Notes: generated from the sequence alone by a model not told the origin. Shown: positions 20,027 to 28,610, numbered from the stretch's first letter. The stretch: 64,000 nt of DNA from a candidate division KSB1 bacterium (GCA_034506395.1 JAPDPQ010000005.1:179619-243618); one strand, 5' to 3'. Made by a program: numbers and translations.

Positions 20027-21058
20027 ATGTCGCAGGCAAATTTGATCAAAATCCTATTCCTCGCTGACACACACCTTGGTTTCGACCTGGCTCTGCGCCC
20101 TAGAATTCAGCGGCGCCGAAGAGGCGATGATTTCTTTAAAAATTACTATCTCGCGCTTCAGCCAGCCTTGAATAAAGAAGTGGATGTGGTCATCCATGGC
20201 GGAGATTTGTTCTTTCGCTGTCAGGTTCATCCCCAAATTGTTCAGCAGGCATTTGCGCCGCTCCTCCAAATCGCCGATCTCGGTATCCCAATTTACCTGG
20301 TCCCAGGCAATCATGAACGCTCCAATATCCCACGATCGCTGTTCGAGACGCATACTTTCATTCACATTTTTGATAAACCCAGAACCTATTCTCTCTCAAA
20401 AAATGGCCTCACCTTGGCAATCGCTGGATTTCCATATTATAAAAATGGCATCAGGACGGATATTAAAAATGTCTTAGCTCAAACTGGATATCAAAAAGAG
20501 CAAGCCGATGTTCGATTGCTTTGTATGCATCAAGTTGTAGAAGCGGCACAAGTGGGAATTCAAAATTATACCTTCCGATCGGGAGAGGATGTCATTCAGG
20601 GGAAAGATTTCCCTCCATCTTTTCTGGCAGTGCTATCGGGGCATATCCATCGCCACCAAGTGCTGACCAAAGACCTGATAGGAAGTCCTCTGGGAGTACC
20701 AGTACTCTATCCTGGATCCATCGAACGAACCTCTTTTGTGGAACGGAATGAGCCGAAGGGCTACTTAATGATCGAAATCCGTTGGCTTGAAAGCACCCGT
20801 TCACCTCAGATCAGTTGGAAGTTTCATGAATTACCAGCGCGACCAATGATTGTCATCGAATTAAATGATGATGAGGCTATGATATCCCATGGTCTGATAT
20901 CGGCTATTGAGAAAAAAATATCAAGTCTTGATCCACAAAGTATTGTCCAATTAAGATTGCATGGTGGCGATCGCGCAATGAACAAATTTCCAGTCAAGAT
21001 ATCCTGGCTCAGAGCCATTGCCCCAGACACGATGAATATCGAGATCGCTCCACTTTGA
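20027..21058 (+). CDS. SbcD/Mre11-like metallophosphoesterase
   Basis: A 343-residue calcineurin-like phosphoesterase with all metal motifs in order: LADTHLGFD, HGGDLFF, VPGNHERS, LCMHQ and LSGHIHRHQ. The layout matches the SbcD/YhaO/Mre11 DNA exonuclease group. No SbcC ATPase follows, so this is a stand-alone version. Its position 3' of recB and recD supports a role in DNA end processing. The C-terminal 80 residues hold a short capping-like domain. It starts 19 bases after the protease gene, suggesting one transcript. Confidence 0.88.
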   Translation: MSQANLIKILFLADTHLGFDLALRPRIQRRRRGDDFFKNYYLALQPALNKEVDVVIHGGDLFFRCQVHPQIVQQAFAPLLQIADLGIPIYLVPGNHERSNIPRSLFETHTFIHIFDKPRTYSLSKNGLTLAIAGFPYYKNGIRTDIKNVLAQTGYQKEQADVRLLCMHQVVEAAQVGIQNYTFRSGEDVIQGKDFPPSFLAVLSGHIHRHQVLTKDLIGSPLGVPVLYPGSIERTSFVERNEPKGYLMIEIRWLESTRSPQISWKFHELPARPMIVIELNDDEAMISHGLISAIEKKISSLDPQSIVQLRLHGGDRAMNKFPVKISWLRAIAPDTMNIEIAPL

Positions 21059-21069
21059 GATGGAGTCCA

Positions 21070-21268
21070 TCCGCCAAATGACCATAAGGGTCAACCTAAG
21101 AGTATTATGTCATTCTGAGCGATCCGGCAACAGGCGGAGAGCGAAGAATCTCCTGATTTAGCGAAAGAGTGTACATTTATTGAAAGGATTCTTCGTCGCT
21201 TCGCTCCTCAGAATGACAGCATCTCCCCAGGTATTTGCTTAGGTTAACGCCATAGGCTAACTGGCGGA
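21070..21268. repeat. Nested palindromic MITE-like element
   Basis: A 199-base element with two nested inverted repeats. The outer arms begin TCCGCCA (21070-21076) and end TGGCGGA (21262-21268). They pair again at GGTCAACCTAAG (21089-21100) with CTTAGGTTAACG (21238-21249). The inner core, 21108-21218, runs from TGTCATTCTGAG to CTCAGAATGACA and can fold on itself. No open frame is inside. The core belongs to the same GTCATTxxGA family as elements at 27548, 33581 and 33735. Confidence 0.75.
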
Positions 21269-21299
21269 TAGAGGTCATATTTTTTAAGAAGGTATCAAA

Positions 21300-22274
21300 A
21301 TGACGAGCAGAGAAATTGTCACCCGCACTATCCGCTTTCAGGGAGCGCCGCGACTGCCTTATGATTTTCCAGAAAAATATGGTTCTGATTTTTATTGGAT
21401 CAACATGTCCCCTTCCCCGGACGACCGCCCTCGCACTGGCACGGACGAGTGGGGTGCGGTCTGGGAGAATATCGGCAATATGGTGCTTGGCGAGGTTAAG
21501 GATTTCCCTTTGAAAGATTGGAGTCAGTTCGATCAGCTAACTATTCCCGATATTCATGATCCTGGTCGCTGGCAGCATTTGGGGAATCTGTCTCAGCAAG
21601 CTGGGGACAAATTTATTCTGGCCCAGGGGATTTCCATTTATGAGCGAGTTCATTTCATTCGCGGACTGGAAAATACCTGGCTGGATATTTACGATCATCC
21701 TAAGGAGTTGGGCCGACTGATTGATCTTTTGGTAGAGATGAATCTCCATGCCATCGAAAGGTATGCTGAATTGGGGGCGCATGGCTATATTTTCGCCGAT
21801 GACTGGGGATTGCAGAATCGGCTCATGATTGCCCCTGCTAAATGGCGCGAGATCTGGAAGCCGCGCTACGCCCGCATTTTCAAAGCCGTTCATGAAGCGG
21901 GAATGTTCACGTTCCTTCATAGCTGCGGTTACATTGTCGATATATTGGATGATCTCATCGAGATCGGCCTCGAGGTGATCCACATGGACCAGCAGGAGAA
22001 TATGGGATTGGAATTACTGGGCAAGCGATTTGGCGGCCGCATCACTTTTTTCTCGCCAGTTGACATTCAGCAGACGATGGTGCATGGTTCTTTGGAAGAT
22101 ATTCGCACATATTGTCGTCAGATGGTTCGTTTATTGGGACGCCCCAATGGCGGCTTTATTCCGCGCTGGTATTCTGATCCGATTGGCGCTGGTCATCGAC
22201 AGGAAGCGATTGATGCCATGTGCGAGGAATTCCTTCGCATTAAACTGCAGGACAGGATGGCATCCTGTCCCTAG
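21300..22274 (+). CDS. Uroporphyrinogen decarboxylase (URO-D) family protein
   Basis: A 324-residue TIM-barrel protein of the URO-D family. It opens with a short MTSREIVTRTIRF helix typical of the MtaA/CmuA-like branch, and has EKYGSDFYW, GTDEWGAVW, an inner strand FADDWGLQ, and FLHSCGYI, where a His-x-x-Gly/Cys pair may bind a metal or methyl donor. True HemE carries an N-terminal RPPVW(F/L)MRQAGR motif, which is absent. The protein is therefore more likely a corrinoid methyltransferase-like or uncharacterised URO-D paralog than a heme enzyme. No corrinoid protein gene is nearby. Confidence 0.85.
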   Translation: MTSREIVTRTIRFQGAPRLPYDFPEKYGSDFYWINMSPSPDDRPRTGTDEWGAVWENIGNMVLGEVKDFPLKDWSQFDQLTIPDIHDPGRWQHLGNLSQQAGDKFILAQGISIYERVHFIRGLENTWLDIYDHPKELGRLIDLLVEMNLHAIERYAELGAHGYIFADDWGLQNRLMIAPAKWREIWKPRYARIFKAVHEAGMFTFLHSCGYIVDILDDLIEIGLEVIHMDQQENMGLELLGKRFGGRITFFSPVDIQQTMVHGSLEDIRTYCRQMVRLLGRPNGGFIPRWYSDPIGAGHRQEAIDAMCEEFLRIKLQDRMASCP

Positions 22275-22325
22275 AAATTTTGCTTGCAAATATTATCAAC
22301 ATTTATTACCTTTTATTGACTTTAA

Positions 22326-22992
22326 ATGCACCAAAACAAAAAATCAAATAGGTTGTTTACCATAGAAGCTTTAACCGCCGAGACAAATGAGCAGCTACGC
22401 CAGCCACTGCGCATGACCGAAGAAGAATTTCTCGAATTTTGCGATGAAGACACGAAAGCCGAGCATATAGACGGAGAGGTCATTGTGCTTTCACCAGGTT
22501 CTAATAAGCATAGTAGGATTGCGACGTTTCTGACAAGGATTCTACAATTCTACATTGATCGGCATCATCTTGGCACACTTTGGGGTGAAAACTTTCAAGT
22601 TCGACCGCGACAAGGATTGCGTAGGGTGTCTGATCTGATCTTTATTTCAAAAGACAATCGGGTAACTGTAACCAATACCGAGGGTCGATAGCGCTCTTGA
22701 TTTAGTCGTGGAGATCGTCTCCCCAGATTGCGTGGAGCGTGATTGGCGAGAGAAATATTTAGAATATGAAAAAACAGGCATCAAGGAAAATTGGGTGATT
22801 GATCCAATCTATGAAAAAATGAATATTTATTGCTTGAACGAGCAGGGCCTATACGAAGCCCAAAAAGCTGAAAATAAAATTTTAAAATCAAAGGTACTGC
22901 CCGGCTTCTGGATTAAACCCGAATGGTTCTGGCAGGAGCCATTACCGAATCTAATTTCAGTTGCTAGGAAATTGAATATCAAAATTGGATAG
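22326..22992 (+). pseudogene. Uma2 family (DUF820) endonuclease-like gene, frameshifted
   Basis: Two adjacent frames make one Uma2 protein. The first half (22326-22691) reads MTEEEFLEFC, HIDGEVIVLSPGSNKHSRI and RRVSDLIFI. The second half reads LVVEIVSPDCVERDWREK, the GIKENWVIDP motif and a normal C-terminus. Removing one G from the GGG at 22682-22684 restores a continuous reading ...TEVDSALDLVVEIVSPD.... The Uma2 fold belongs to the PD-(D/E)xK nuclease superfamily; its biological role is unclear and it is often multicopy in accessory DNA. Either the gene is broken in this genome or the base call is wrong; the rest of both halves looks undamaged. Confidence 0.85.
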
Positions 22993-22996
22993 CAGC

Positions 22997-23419
22997 ATGA
23001 GATATCAAGATATTCAGCAAAAAATCCGACCTATTTTTGAATCGGACCCCGAGATTGCCGCCGTTTATTTATTCGGCTCAACCGCTACTGGGAAAAATCA
23101 TCTTAAAAGTGATATCGATTTGGCGATTTTGTTTCAACGGCCGTTGTCAACTATCGAATCCCATCGAAGATTAGAACAACATTTTGTTAAGCTCACCAAA
23201 GCATTGGGTGCTGAACCAGATCTGGTTGATCTGGAAAAAATTGATCTCATTCTGCTGTTCGAAATTTTAAAAGAGGGTATTATTTTGATCGAAAATGACC
23301 GCGAGCGAAACCGCAACTTCATGGGCAGAAAGTTGGTCGAATGCATCGATTTTCAAACCATCATGAAAAGATGTGCCAGAGGAATGTACCGAAACGCATT
23401 GGAGAGGGTTAGTGGTTAA
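22997..23419 (+). CDS. mntA: MntA-type nucleotidyltransferase antitoxin
   Basis: A 140-residue minimal nucleotidyltransferase. The active-site motif is FGSTATGKNHLKSDIDLAI (GS, ten residues, then DxD), at residues about 28-45. In the MntA-HepT system this protein inactivates HepT by transferring AMP to its tyrosine. ATG 22997 is taken as the start; the open frame reaches 22985 through a TTG that overlaps the previous stop. The next gene overlaps by eight bases and encodes HepT, which supports the call. It is AT-rich and in an accessory patch, so horizontal transfer is plausible. Confidence 0.88.
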   Translation: MRYQDIQQKIRPIFESDPEIAAVYLFGSTATGKNHLKSDIDLAILFQRPLSTIESHRRLEQHFVKLTKALGAEPDLVDLEKIDLILLFEILKEGIILIENDRERNRNFMGRKLVECIDFQTIMKRCARGMYRNALERVSG

Positions 23420-23831
23420 AACCGATGTATTATATCGCAAAATAAGCCAGGTGAAGCACCACTTAGAACGGTTGAAGGCCAAACAGAAACTTTCCAGAGA
23501 GAGTTTTTTAACCGATCTGGATGCTCAGGATTCCGTTCTGTTGAACCTACAACATGCTATTCAAGGCATCATCGACATTGGAGCACATATTATATCAGAT
23601 GAAGCCTGGGGCGTTCCTGGATCTCTTTCAGATATTTTTTATAAGCTTGAGGATCACGGATTGATCTCCCCTTCTCTCGTCGAAAAATTAATCCCCATGA
23701 TCGGGTTTCGCAATTTGATTGTGCATCAATACGGAGATATAAATTTCAGCATCGTTTACGAGATCTACCAGAAGCGTTTGGAGGATATCGAAAATTTTCT
23801 TGATGTCATCCAGAGCCATTTTCAACCATAG
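23412..23831 (+). CDS. hepT: HepT-like ribonuclease toxin (HEPN, DUF86)
   Basis: A 139-residue HEPN-domain protein starting at GTG 23412, inside the end of mntA. The RNase motif R(X4)HxY is clear as RNLIVHQY near residue 100. The helical pattern (DSVLLNLQHAIQGIIDIGAHII) matches DUF86/HepT. HepT cleaves RNA and is held in check by MntA. The coding overlap means tight cotranslation, as expected for a toxin-antitoxin pair. A longer in-frame version from 23373 is possible but would have no support from family length. Confidence 0.88.
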   Translation: MVKTDVLYRKISQVKHHLERLKAKQKLSRESFLTDLDAQDSVLLNLQHAIQGIIDIGAHIISDEAWGVPGSLSDIFYKLEDHGLISPSLVEKLIPMIGFRNLIVHQYGDINFSIVYEIYQKRLEDIENFLDVIQSHFQP

Positions 23832-24179
23832 CCAGACTTAGTTTGCTCCTTTTTACATTAACATTAGATTTCGGCAAATAATAATAATTAATTCATTGCT
23901 AGGGGCGAAGTAACGAAGCAATCCATTATTAATTTCTGAATCAGGGGATTCCTCTCCGACTGCTGGCGGATCGGAATGGCGAGTTCCTCTATTTTGCAGA
24001 AGGTCATATCGACATTAATCGCATTTTGAATTTGTATTAATTTCAAATTGAAATTCATTCAAAAATCGCTTGACTTTCTGGAAAAAAATTGTAATATTTA
24101 TTCCTCTTAATGAACCAATTTTAACCGAATCTTTCTATCTACATCTCTTTTATTGCAAAAATCTTTGAGGAAAAATAGT
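23832..24179 (+). other. Intergenic region, 348 bp, with a degenerate repeat
   Basis: Spacer between hepT and the HMA protein gene. Around 23905-23975 is a weak relative of the palindromic repeat family (CGAAGTAACGAAGCAATCC and later GGATCGGAATGGCGAG). The rest is AT-rich and contains the promoter at 24070-24097. No gene is seen. Confidence 0.5.
24070..24097 (+). promoter_or_regulatory. Predicted promoter for the HMA/SCO/oxidase region
   Basis: TTGACT at 24070-24075, a 16-base spacer, then TAATAT at 24092-24097, 82 bases before the ATG of the HMA protein. A good match to a sigma-70-type promoter; not tested. Confidence 0.55.
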
Positions 24180-24515
24180 ATGAAGATCAAGAACCATCTT
24201 TTTTTGATTTTATTTTTTGCATTCATAGTTTTGCTAAATTTTGATTGCAAAAAATCCTCCCACCAAAAGGAAAAAATTCAACTAGAAATTGCTGAAGTCA
24301 CCATCCCCGTTCAGGGCATGACCTGCGGCAGTTGTGAGCATCATATCGAGACGGAGGTCATTCGCAAGGCAGGGGTCATCGAAATCAAGGCGGATCACCA
24401 GAAGGCTATTGCCCATGTGAAGTACGATAGCAGCAAAATTTCGCTGGATCAACTGGTGGCGGCGATCAATGAGACGGGGTATAAGGCCAGTATGCCAGTT
24501 GCCAGTGATCAGTAA
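24180..24515 (+). CDS. Heavy-metal-associated (HMA) domain protein with N-terminal signal
   Basis: A 111-residue protein. An N-terminal hydrophobic signal (residues about 5-20) ends at FDCKK, a possible but non-standard lipobox. The HMA domain has GMTCGSCEHHIE, the CxxC copper or mercury site, followed by a normal ferredoxin-like fold ending INETGYKA. ATG 24180 is chosen over an in-frame codon at 24153 because it opens straight into the signal. An exported HMA protein just before SCO1 and the oxidase genes suggests periplasmic copper delivery to CuA or CuB (inference). The last codons fall inside a period-7 repeat. Confidence 0.85.
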   Translation: MKIKNHLFLILFFAFIVLLNFDCKKSSHQKEKIQLEIAEVTIPVQGMTCGSCEHHIETEVIRKAGVIEIKADHQKAIAHVKYDSSKISLDQLVAAINETGYKASMPVASDQ

Positions 24516-24556
24516 TCAGTCTTCAGTCAGCAGTCTTCAGTCGGCAGTATGCAGGT
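24496..24556 (+). repeat. Period-7 CAGTNNN short repeat
   Basis: CAGT recurs exactly every seven bases at 24496, 24503, 24510, 24517, 24524, 24531, 24538 and 24545, with CAGG at 24552. The array begins inside the last six codons of the HMA gene and supplies its stop codon. Confidence 0.85.
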
Positions 24557-24767
24557 GGCTGGGTGGTAAATTCTATTTTTGCGGATGCTTTAATACCCAT
24601 TAATCCCGCTATTGGCCAACTGTCAGATTCGCTAAATTGGAATTCAGAAAAATTAATTCGCTCAAATTAGCGAAATTGGCGGTCAAGGATTTTGAATTGG
24701 AAGTCATACCCATGAAAGCATGATTACGATTCTGATGAAATGAAATCCCAACAATGTGAGGAAGGAA

Positions 24768-25544
24768 ATGAGAAAGCTGATAATTATTGTTTTAATCTGG
24801 CTTATCGGGGCGCAATTCTCAGGGCTTGCAAGAGCGCAGGATGAAAAGATCGAAGTTGGCATTATCGAGAAATTGGGGCAATATATTCCGAAAGATGTGT
24901 TCTTTTATGACGAGCGGGGCGATTCCGTAGCGTTGAAGGATATGATCGATAAGCCGACCATCCTGTCGTTCGTCTATTTTCGTTGTCCCACCATCTGTCC
25001 CCGTATGCTGGCCGAGCTCTCGGTGTTGTTAGAAAAAATCGCTCTGGAGCCTGGCAAGGATTTTAATCTCATCACCATCAGCTTCGATCCGACGGATACG
25101 CCAGCGAGTGCGGCCGATAAAAAAATGAATTTCATGAAATCGATCCAGCGGCCACTGCCTGAAAATGCCTGGCGCTTCCTGACGGGCGACATCAACAACA
25201 TCGCCCGCATCACCGAGGCCGTGGGCTATCGCTTCAAAAAAGATCGGCAGGATTTCATCCATCCCTCGGCCATCATTGCCCTATCCCCCGAAGGGAAAAT
25301 TGTTCGCTACATCATGGGCTTAAGCTACCTGCCATTCGATGTGAAGATGGCCGTCATCGAAGCGGCCGAGGGACGGGTCGGCCCGACGATCAATAAAGTG
25401 TTATTGTACTGTTTCAGCTACGATCCCCAGGGACGGACGTATGCGATGAACATCACCAAGATTACGGGGACGATCATTCTGTTTCTGGTGGCTGTATTCG
25501 CCATTTTTCTGGTGGCGAAATCCCGAACTCGGGGAAATAAATAG
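24768..25544 (+). CDS. SCO1/SenC family copper chaperone
   Basis: A 258-residue thioredoxin-fold protein. The copper site is CPTIC in FVYFRCPTICPRM, and the third ligand is His in DFIHPSAIIAL. An N-terminal signal or anchor (residues about 3-22) and a C-terminal membrane helix (TIILFLVAVFAIFLVA) bracket the domain; the C-terminal helix is unusual for SCO1, which normally has one N-terminal anchor. SCO proteins load copper into the CuA site of oxidase subunit II, and the oxidase genes follow directly. ATG 24768 with GGAAGGAA before it is preferred to GTG 24756. Confidence 0.92.
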   Translation: MRKLIIIVLIWLIGAQFSGLARAQDEKIEVGIIEKLGQYIPKDVFFYDERGDSVALKDMIDKPTILSFVYFRCPTICPRMLAELSVLLEKIALEPGKDFNLITISFDPTDTPASAADKKMNFMKSIQRPLPENAWRFLTGDINNIARITEAVGYRFKKDRQDFIHPSAIIALSPEGKIVRYIMGLSYLPFDVKMAVIEAAEGRVGPTINKVLLYCFSYDPQGRTYAMNITKITGTIILFLVAVFAIFLVAKSRTRGNK

Positions 25545-25549
25545 AAGCT

Positions 25550-25747
25550 ACTGGTTCCATCGGTTAAAGCGATGGAATCCAGTATACCACCCTTGCTAAG
25601 GTGGAATCTAAACGTTCCGAAAGTTCCAAACTTTCGGAACGCTCGAATGTTGAATGACTACCCTTGAGAAGGTTAGCAACCATCTTAAGGGTGGATTTCC
25701 GATTATCAAAAAAAAGCTTTCCGAAAGCTCCGAGCTTTCGAAAAGCT
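25550..25747. repeat. Three hairpins in series, 5' of the oxidase subunit I gene
   Basis: Hairpin 1 is at 25550-25583 (ACTGG-TTCCATCG with CGATGGAATCCAGT, one bulge). Hairpin 2 is at 25614-25640 (GTTCCGAAAGTT, loop CCA, AACTTTCGGAAC, perfect). Hairpin 3 is at 25715-25747 (AGCTTTCCGAAAGCTC with GAGCTTTCGAAAAGCT, one mismatch). Further CCACCCTT and AAGGGTGG pieces lie between. The second and third belong to one family, also related to the hairpin at 63884. They may end the SCO1 transcript or shape the oxidase leader. Confidence 0.65.
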
Positions 25748-25780
25748 CAAATTCTAAAATAGAACAACGAGGCACTCTTT

Positions 25781-27412
25781 ATGGCTCATGACGCAGCAAT
25801 TGCTACTACCCATCCTGTTAGCTTTTTAGAGGAACGAGGTCGATTTACAGGCATCCTGTCCTGGATTTTCAGCACCGATCACAAGCGCATCGGCATTTTG
25901 TATTTGTTCTCCATGCTCGCCATGTTTTTGGTGGGCGCAACATTCGCCTTTTTGATGCGGTTGGAGCTGATCGCCCCAGGAAAAACCATTATCGAGCCGC
26001 AGACCTATAACTCGTTCTTCACCCTGCACGGCGTGATCATGATTTTCCTGTTCATCATCCCCAGCATCCCAGCAGCGTTCGGCAACTTCTTTCTGCCGAT
26101 TCAGATTGGCGCCAAGGACGTGGCCTTCCCCCGATTAAATCTGTTGAGCTGGTGGCTGTACATTTCAGGAGCGGCTCTGGCCATCTATTCCCTGGTCAGT
26201 GGCGCTGCCCCAGCCGATACGGGTTGGACGTTCTATGCGCCGTACAGCATCCGCACGGGCACGAATGTCTCGCTCACGGTATTTGCGGCGTTCGTCTTAG
26301 GATTTTCATCTATTTTAACGGGCGTCAATTTCATCACCACCATCCATCGCATGCGGGCGCCTGGCATGGGCTGGTTCAAAATGCCGCTGTTCCAGTGGGC
26401 GCTCTATGCCACAGGCTGGATTCAGATCATTGCCACGCCCATCGTGGGCATCACGCTGTTGCTGGTGATTTTTGAACGGGCATTCGGCATCGGCGTGTTC
26501 GATCCCACCAAAGGCGGCGACCCGATCCTCTACCAGCACCTGTTCTGGATTTACTCGCATCCCGCTGTGTACATCATGATTTTGCCAGGCATGGGCGTGA
26601 TCTCGGAGATGATCCCCGTCTTTGCCCGACGGACCATCTTCGGCTATAAATTCATCGCCTTCTCCAGTCTGGCCATTGCCTTTTTCGGGTCGCTGGTCTG
26701 GGGCCATCACATGTTCGTCAGCGGCCAAAGCTATACTGCCGATGTCGTTTTCTCGCTGCTCACCTTTCTGGTCGCCATTCCCAGCGCCATCAAGGTGTTC
26801 AACTGGGTGGCCACGTTGTACAAAGGCTCCATCGAGCTGGAATCGCCCATGTTGTTCTCGCTGGCGTTCATCTTTTTGTTCTCCATCGGCGGACTGACGG
26901 GATTGATGCAGGGAGCGCTGGCGGTCAACGTCCACATTCACGACACATCGTTCATCGTCGGCCATTTCCATTACGTGATGTTCGGCGGCACGGGCTTCGC
27001 CTTCTTCGGGGCGCTGCATTATTGGTTCCCCAAAATGTTCGGCAAAATGTACAATCGCAAGCTGGCCAAGATCGCCTGGGGCTTCATGTTCGTGGGATTC
27101 AACACGCTCTATTTTCCGCTGCTGGTGATCGGCTGGATGGGTATGCCACGACGCTATTACGATTATCTGCCCCAGTTCCACACAGGCCATTTGATCTCCA
27201 CCATCGGCAGTTGGATTTTGATCACAGGCATCCTGCTGGTGCTTTACAATTTGGGCCGAGCTTTGATCAAAGGTGAAAAGGCGGGACAAAATCCCTGGGG
27301 TGGCGCCACGCTGGAATGGCAGACGTCGACACCTCCGCCGCTGGAAAATTTTGAGAAGATTCCAGAGGTGAATCGAGATCCGTATGACTTTCGGGGGATT
27401 GCTGTTCAGTAG
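25781..27412 (+). CDS. ctaD: Cytochrome c oxidase subunit I, A2-type heme-copper oxidase
   Basis: A 543-residue subunit with twelve membrane helices. Heme and CuB ligands are visible: His in TLHGVIMIF, His-Tyr in [12 protein letters not shown], the HH pair in [10 protein letters not shown], and two His in [16 protein letters not shown]. The helix VI motif is YSHPAV, which marks the A2 branch (proton path through Tyr-Ser) as opposed to the Glu-containing HPEVY of A1 enzymes. The protein reduces oxygen at heme a3-CuB and pumps protons in the cytoplasmic membrane. It heads the oxidase genes and follows SCO1; spacing to subunit III is 301 bases and holds a palindromic repeat. Confidence 0.97.
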   Translation: MAHDAAIATTHPVSFLEERGRFTGILSWIFSTDHKRIGILYLFSMLAMFLVGATFAFLMRLELIAPGKTIIEPQTYNSFFTLHGVIMIFLFIIPSIPAAFGNFFLPIQIGAKDVAFPRLNLLSWWLYISGAALAIYSLVSGAAPADTGWTFYAPYSIRTGTNVSLTVFAAFVLGFSSILTGVNFITTIHRMRAPGMGWFKMPLFQWALYATGWIQIIATPIVGITLLLVIFERAFGIGVFDPTKGGDPILYQHLFWIYSHPAVYIMILPGMGVISEMIPVFARRTIFGYKFIAFSSLAIAFFGSLVWGHHMFVSGQSYTADVVFSLLTFLVAIPSAIKVFNWVATLYKGSIELESPMLFSLAFIFLFSIGGLTGLMQGALAVNVHIHDTSFIVGHFHYVMFGGTGFAFFGALHYWFPKMFGKMYNRKLAKIAWGFMFVGFNTLYFPLLVIGWMGMPRRYYDYLPQFHTGHLISTIGSWILITGILLVLYNLGRALIKGEKAGQNPWGGATLEWQTSTPPPLENFEKIPEVNRDPYDFRGIAVQ

Positions 27413-27547
27413 AGATTATCGAATGAGCATACTACCAAATAAATTTGGATTCCAGGAGTGTTGGAATGTTGGCCTTATTGCATCACTCCATGACTCCAAT
27501 AGTTCATTTATTCCATTAATCGGCTTCTGTAAAATTAAACTATTTCA

Positions 27548-27634
27548 GTCATTCCGAACGGAGCGCAGCGGAGTGAGGAATCTTTGTGTCTTACAGAATT
27601 AAATAATCAGATTCCTCGCTTCGCTCGGAATGAC
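27548..27634. repeat. Palindromic repeat, GTCATTCCGA family
   Basis: An 87-base imperfect palindrome from GTCATTCCGAACGGAGCG to CGCTTCGCTCGGAATGAC. No coding content. It occupies the gap between oxidase subunits I and III and shares its core with elements at 21108, 33581 and 33735. Confidence 0.75.
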
Positions 27635-27713
27635 GGATTTTCTCAGCTTGCAGAGGTCTATCCCTTTAACGAAAAGCATCGCTATTCGCAAAACATGGAG
27701 GAGAAGCCTTCAG

Positions 27714-28499
27714 ATGGTTGGTACAACTGAATTTGCTGTGGCAAAACATAGTGACTACACAGGCGCCAAGATCGGCATGTGGCTATTTCTGTTTACGGAA
27801 TTGCTCTTGTTCGGTGGCATGTTCGTGCTGTACTCGGTCTATCGCTACAAGTACGCCCACGATTTTCACATCGCTGCTTATGAATTGAATCAGTTGATGG
27901 GCGCCATCAACACGGTTATTTTGCTCACCAGCAGCCTCACCATGGCGCTATCCATTGCGGCGCTGCAACGAGCCAATCGTAAGCTATCGAACATATTTCT
28001 GATCATCACCATCGTTTTAGGCGTGCTGTTTCTGGTCAACAAGTACTTCGAGTGGAGCGCCAAGATCGAACATGGGATTTATCCGAATTCGCCGCTATTG
28101 GCTCGTAGCTTTAATAATGGCGAAACGCTGTTCTTCGGCCTCTATTACGCCATGACGGGCTTGCATGGATTGCACGTGGTCATTGGCATTGGCATATTGA
28201 CTTTTATGCTCTATTTCATCAATCGCCAGCCCACCACGCAGTTCGCCATCGAGCCAGCTCAAGTCGATGAGCTGCGGGGCTCGCAGTTGAAAATCGAGGA
28301 TCGTCAGGGCCGAAAGCTGTGGGACGGCGCCACCATCGGCAACTCCGTCCGCCGCATCTCGATCACATTCAAACATTACGCCACCGACGAGACCTTTGAT
28401 CGTACCAATATCACGAAACTGGAGAATTCGGGCCTGTACTGGCATCTGGTGGATATTATCTGGATATTTTTGTTTCCGTTGTTTTATTTGATTACTTGA
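27714..28499 (+). CDS. ctaE: Cytochrome c oxidase subunit III with an extra loop
   Basis: A 261-residue membrane protein. The open frame reaches back into the repeat at 27630, but ATG 27714, seven bases after GGAGGAGAAG, is the real start and gives the usual MVGTTEF...KIGMWLFLFTELLLFGGMF opening. Late helices show ETLFFGLYYAMTGLHGLHVVIG and YWHLVDIIWIFLF, both diagnostic. Between them lies a hydrophilic stretch of about 70 residues (from RQPTTQFAIEPAQ to ITKLENSG), longer than the short loop seen in most family members. The stop codon lies inside the first GACATCCCCC repeat region. Confidence 0.95.
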   Translation: MVGTTEFAVAKHSDYTGAKIGMWLFLFTELLLFGGMFVLYSVYRYKYAHDFHIAAYELNQLMGAINTVILLTSSLTMALSIAALQRANRKLSNIFLIITIVLGVLFLVNKYFEWSAKIEHGIYPNSPLLARSFNNGETLFFGLYYAMTGLHGLHVVIGIGILTFMLYFINRQPTTQFAIEPAQVDELRGSQLKIEDRQGRKLWDGATIGNSVRRISITFKHYATDETFDRTNITKLENSGLYWHLVDIIWIFLFPLFYLIT

Positions 28500-28610
28500 C
28501 ATCCCCCTAAATCCCCCTTAAAAGGGGGAATTTTGAGGAGACCCATTCCCCGCTTTAAAGGGTATCCTATAGAGCCTTCCCCCCTTTGAAGGGGGGCCAG
28601 GGGGGATGTC
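28498..28610. repeat. GACATCCCCC repeat, copy 1
   Basis: A 113-base element with inverted ends GACATCCCCC and GGGGGATGTC and an inner CCCCCTTAAAAGGGGG hairpin. It overlaps the stop of subunit III, and its right end supplies GGGGGGATGTC, where the open frame of the HicB-like gene begins. Confidence 0.85.

Noticed and set aside
22671..22710. Programmed frameshift in the Uma2 gene
   Set aside because: No slippery heptamer or downstream structure is seen. A simple indel in a G run explains the break.
26315..27289. A 324-codon minus-strand frame
   Set aside because: It lies wholly antisense to oxidase subunit I and has His- and Asp-rich composition typical of shadow frames.
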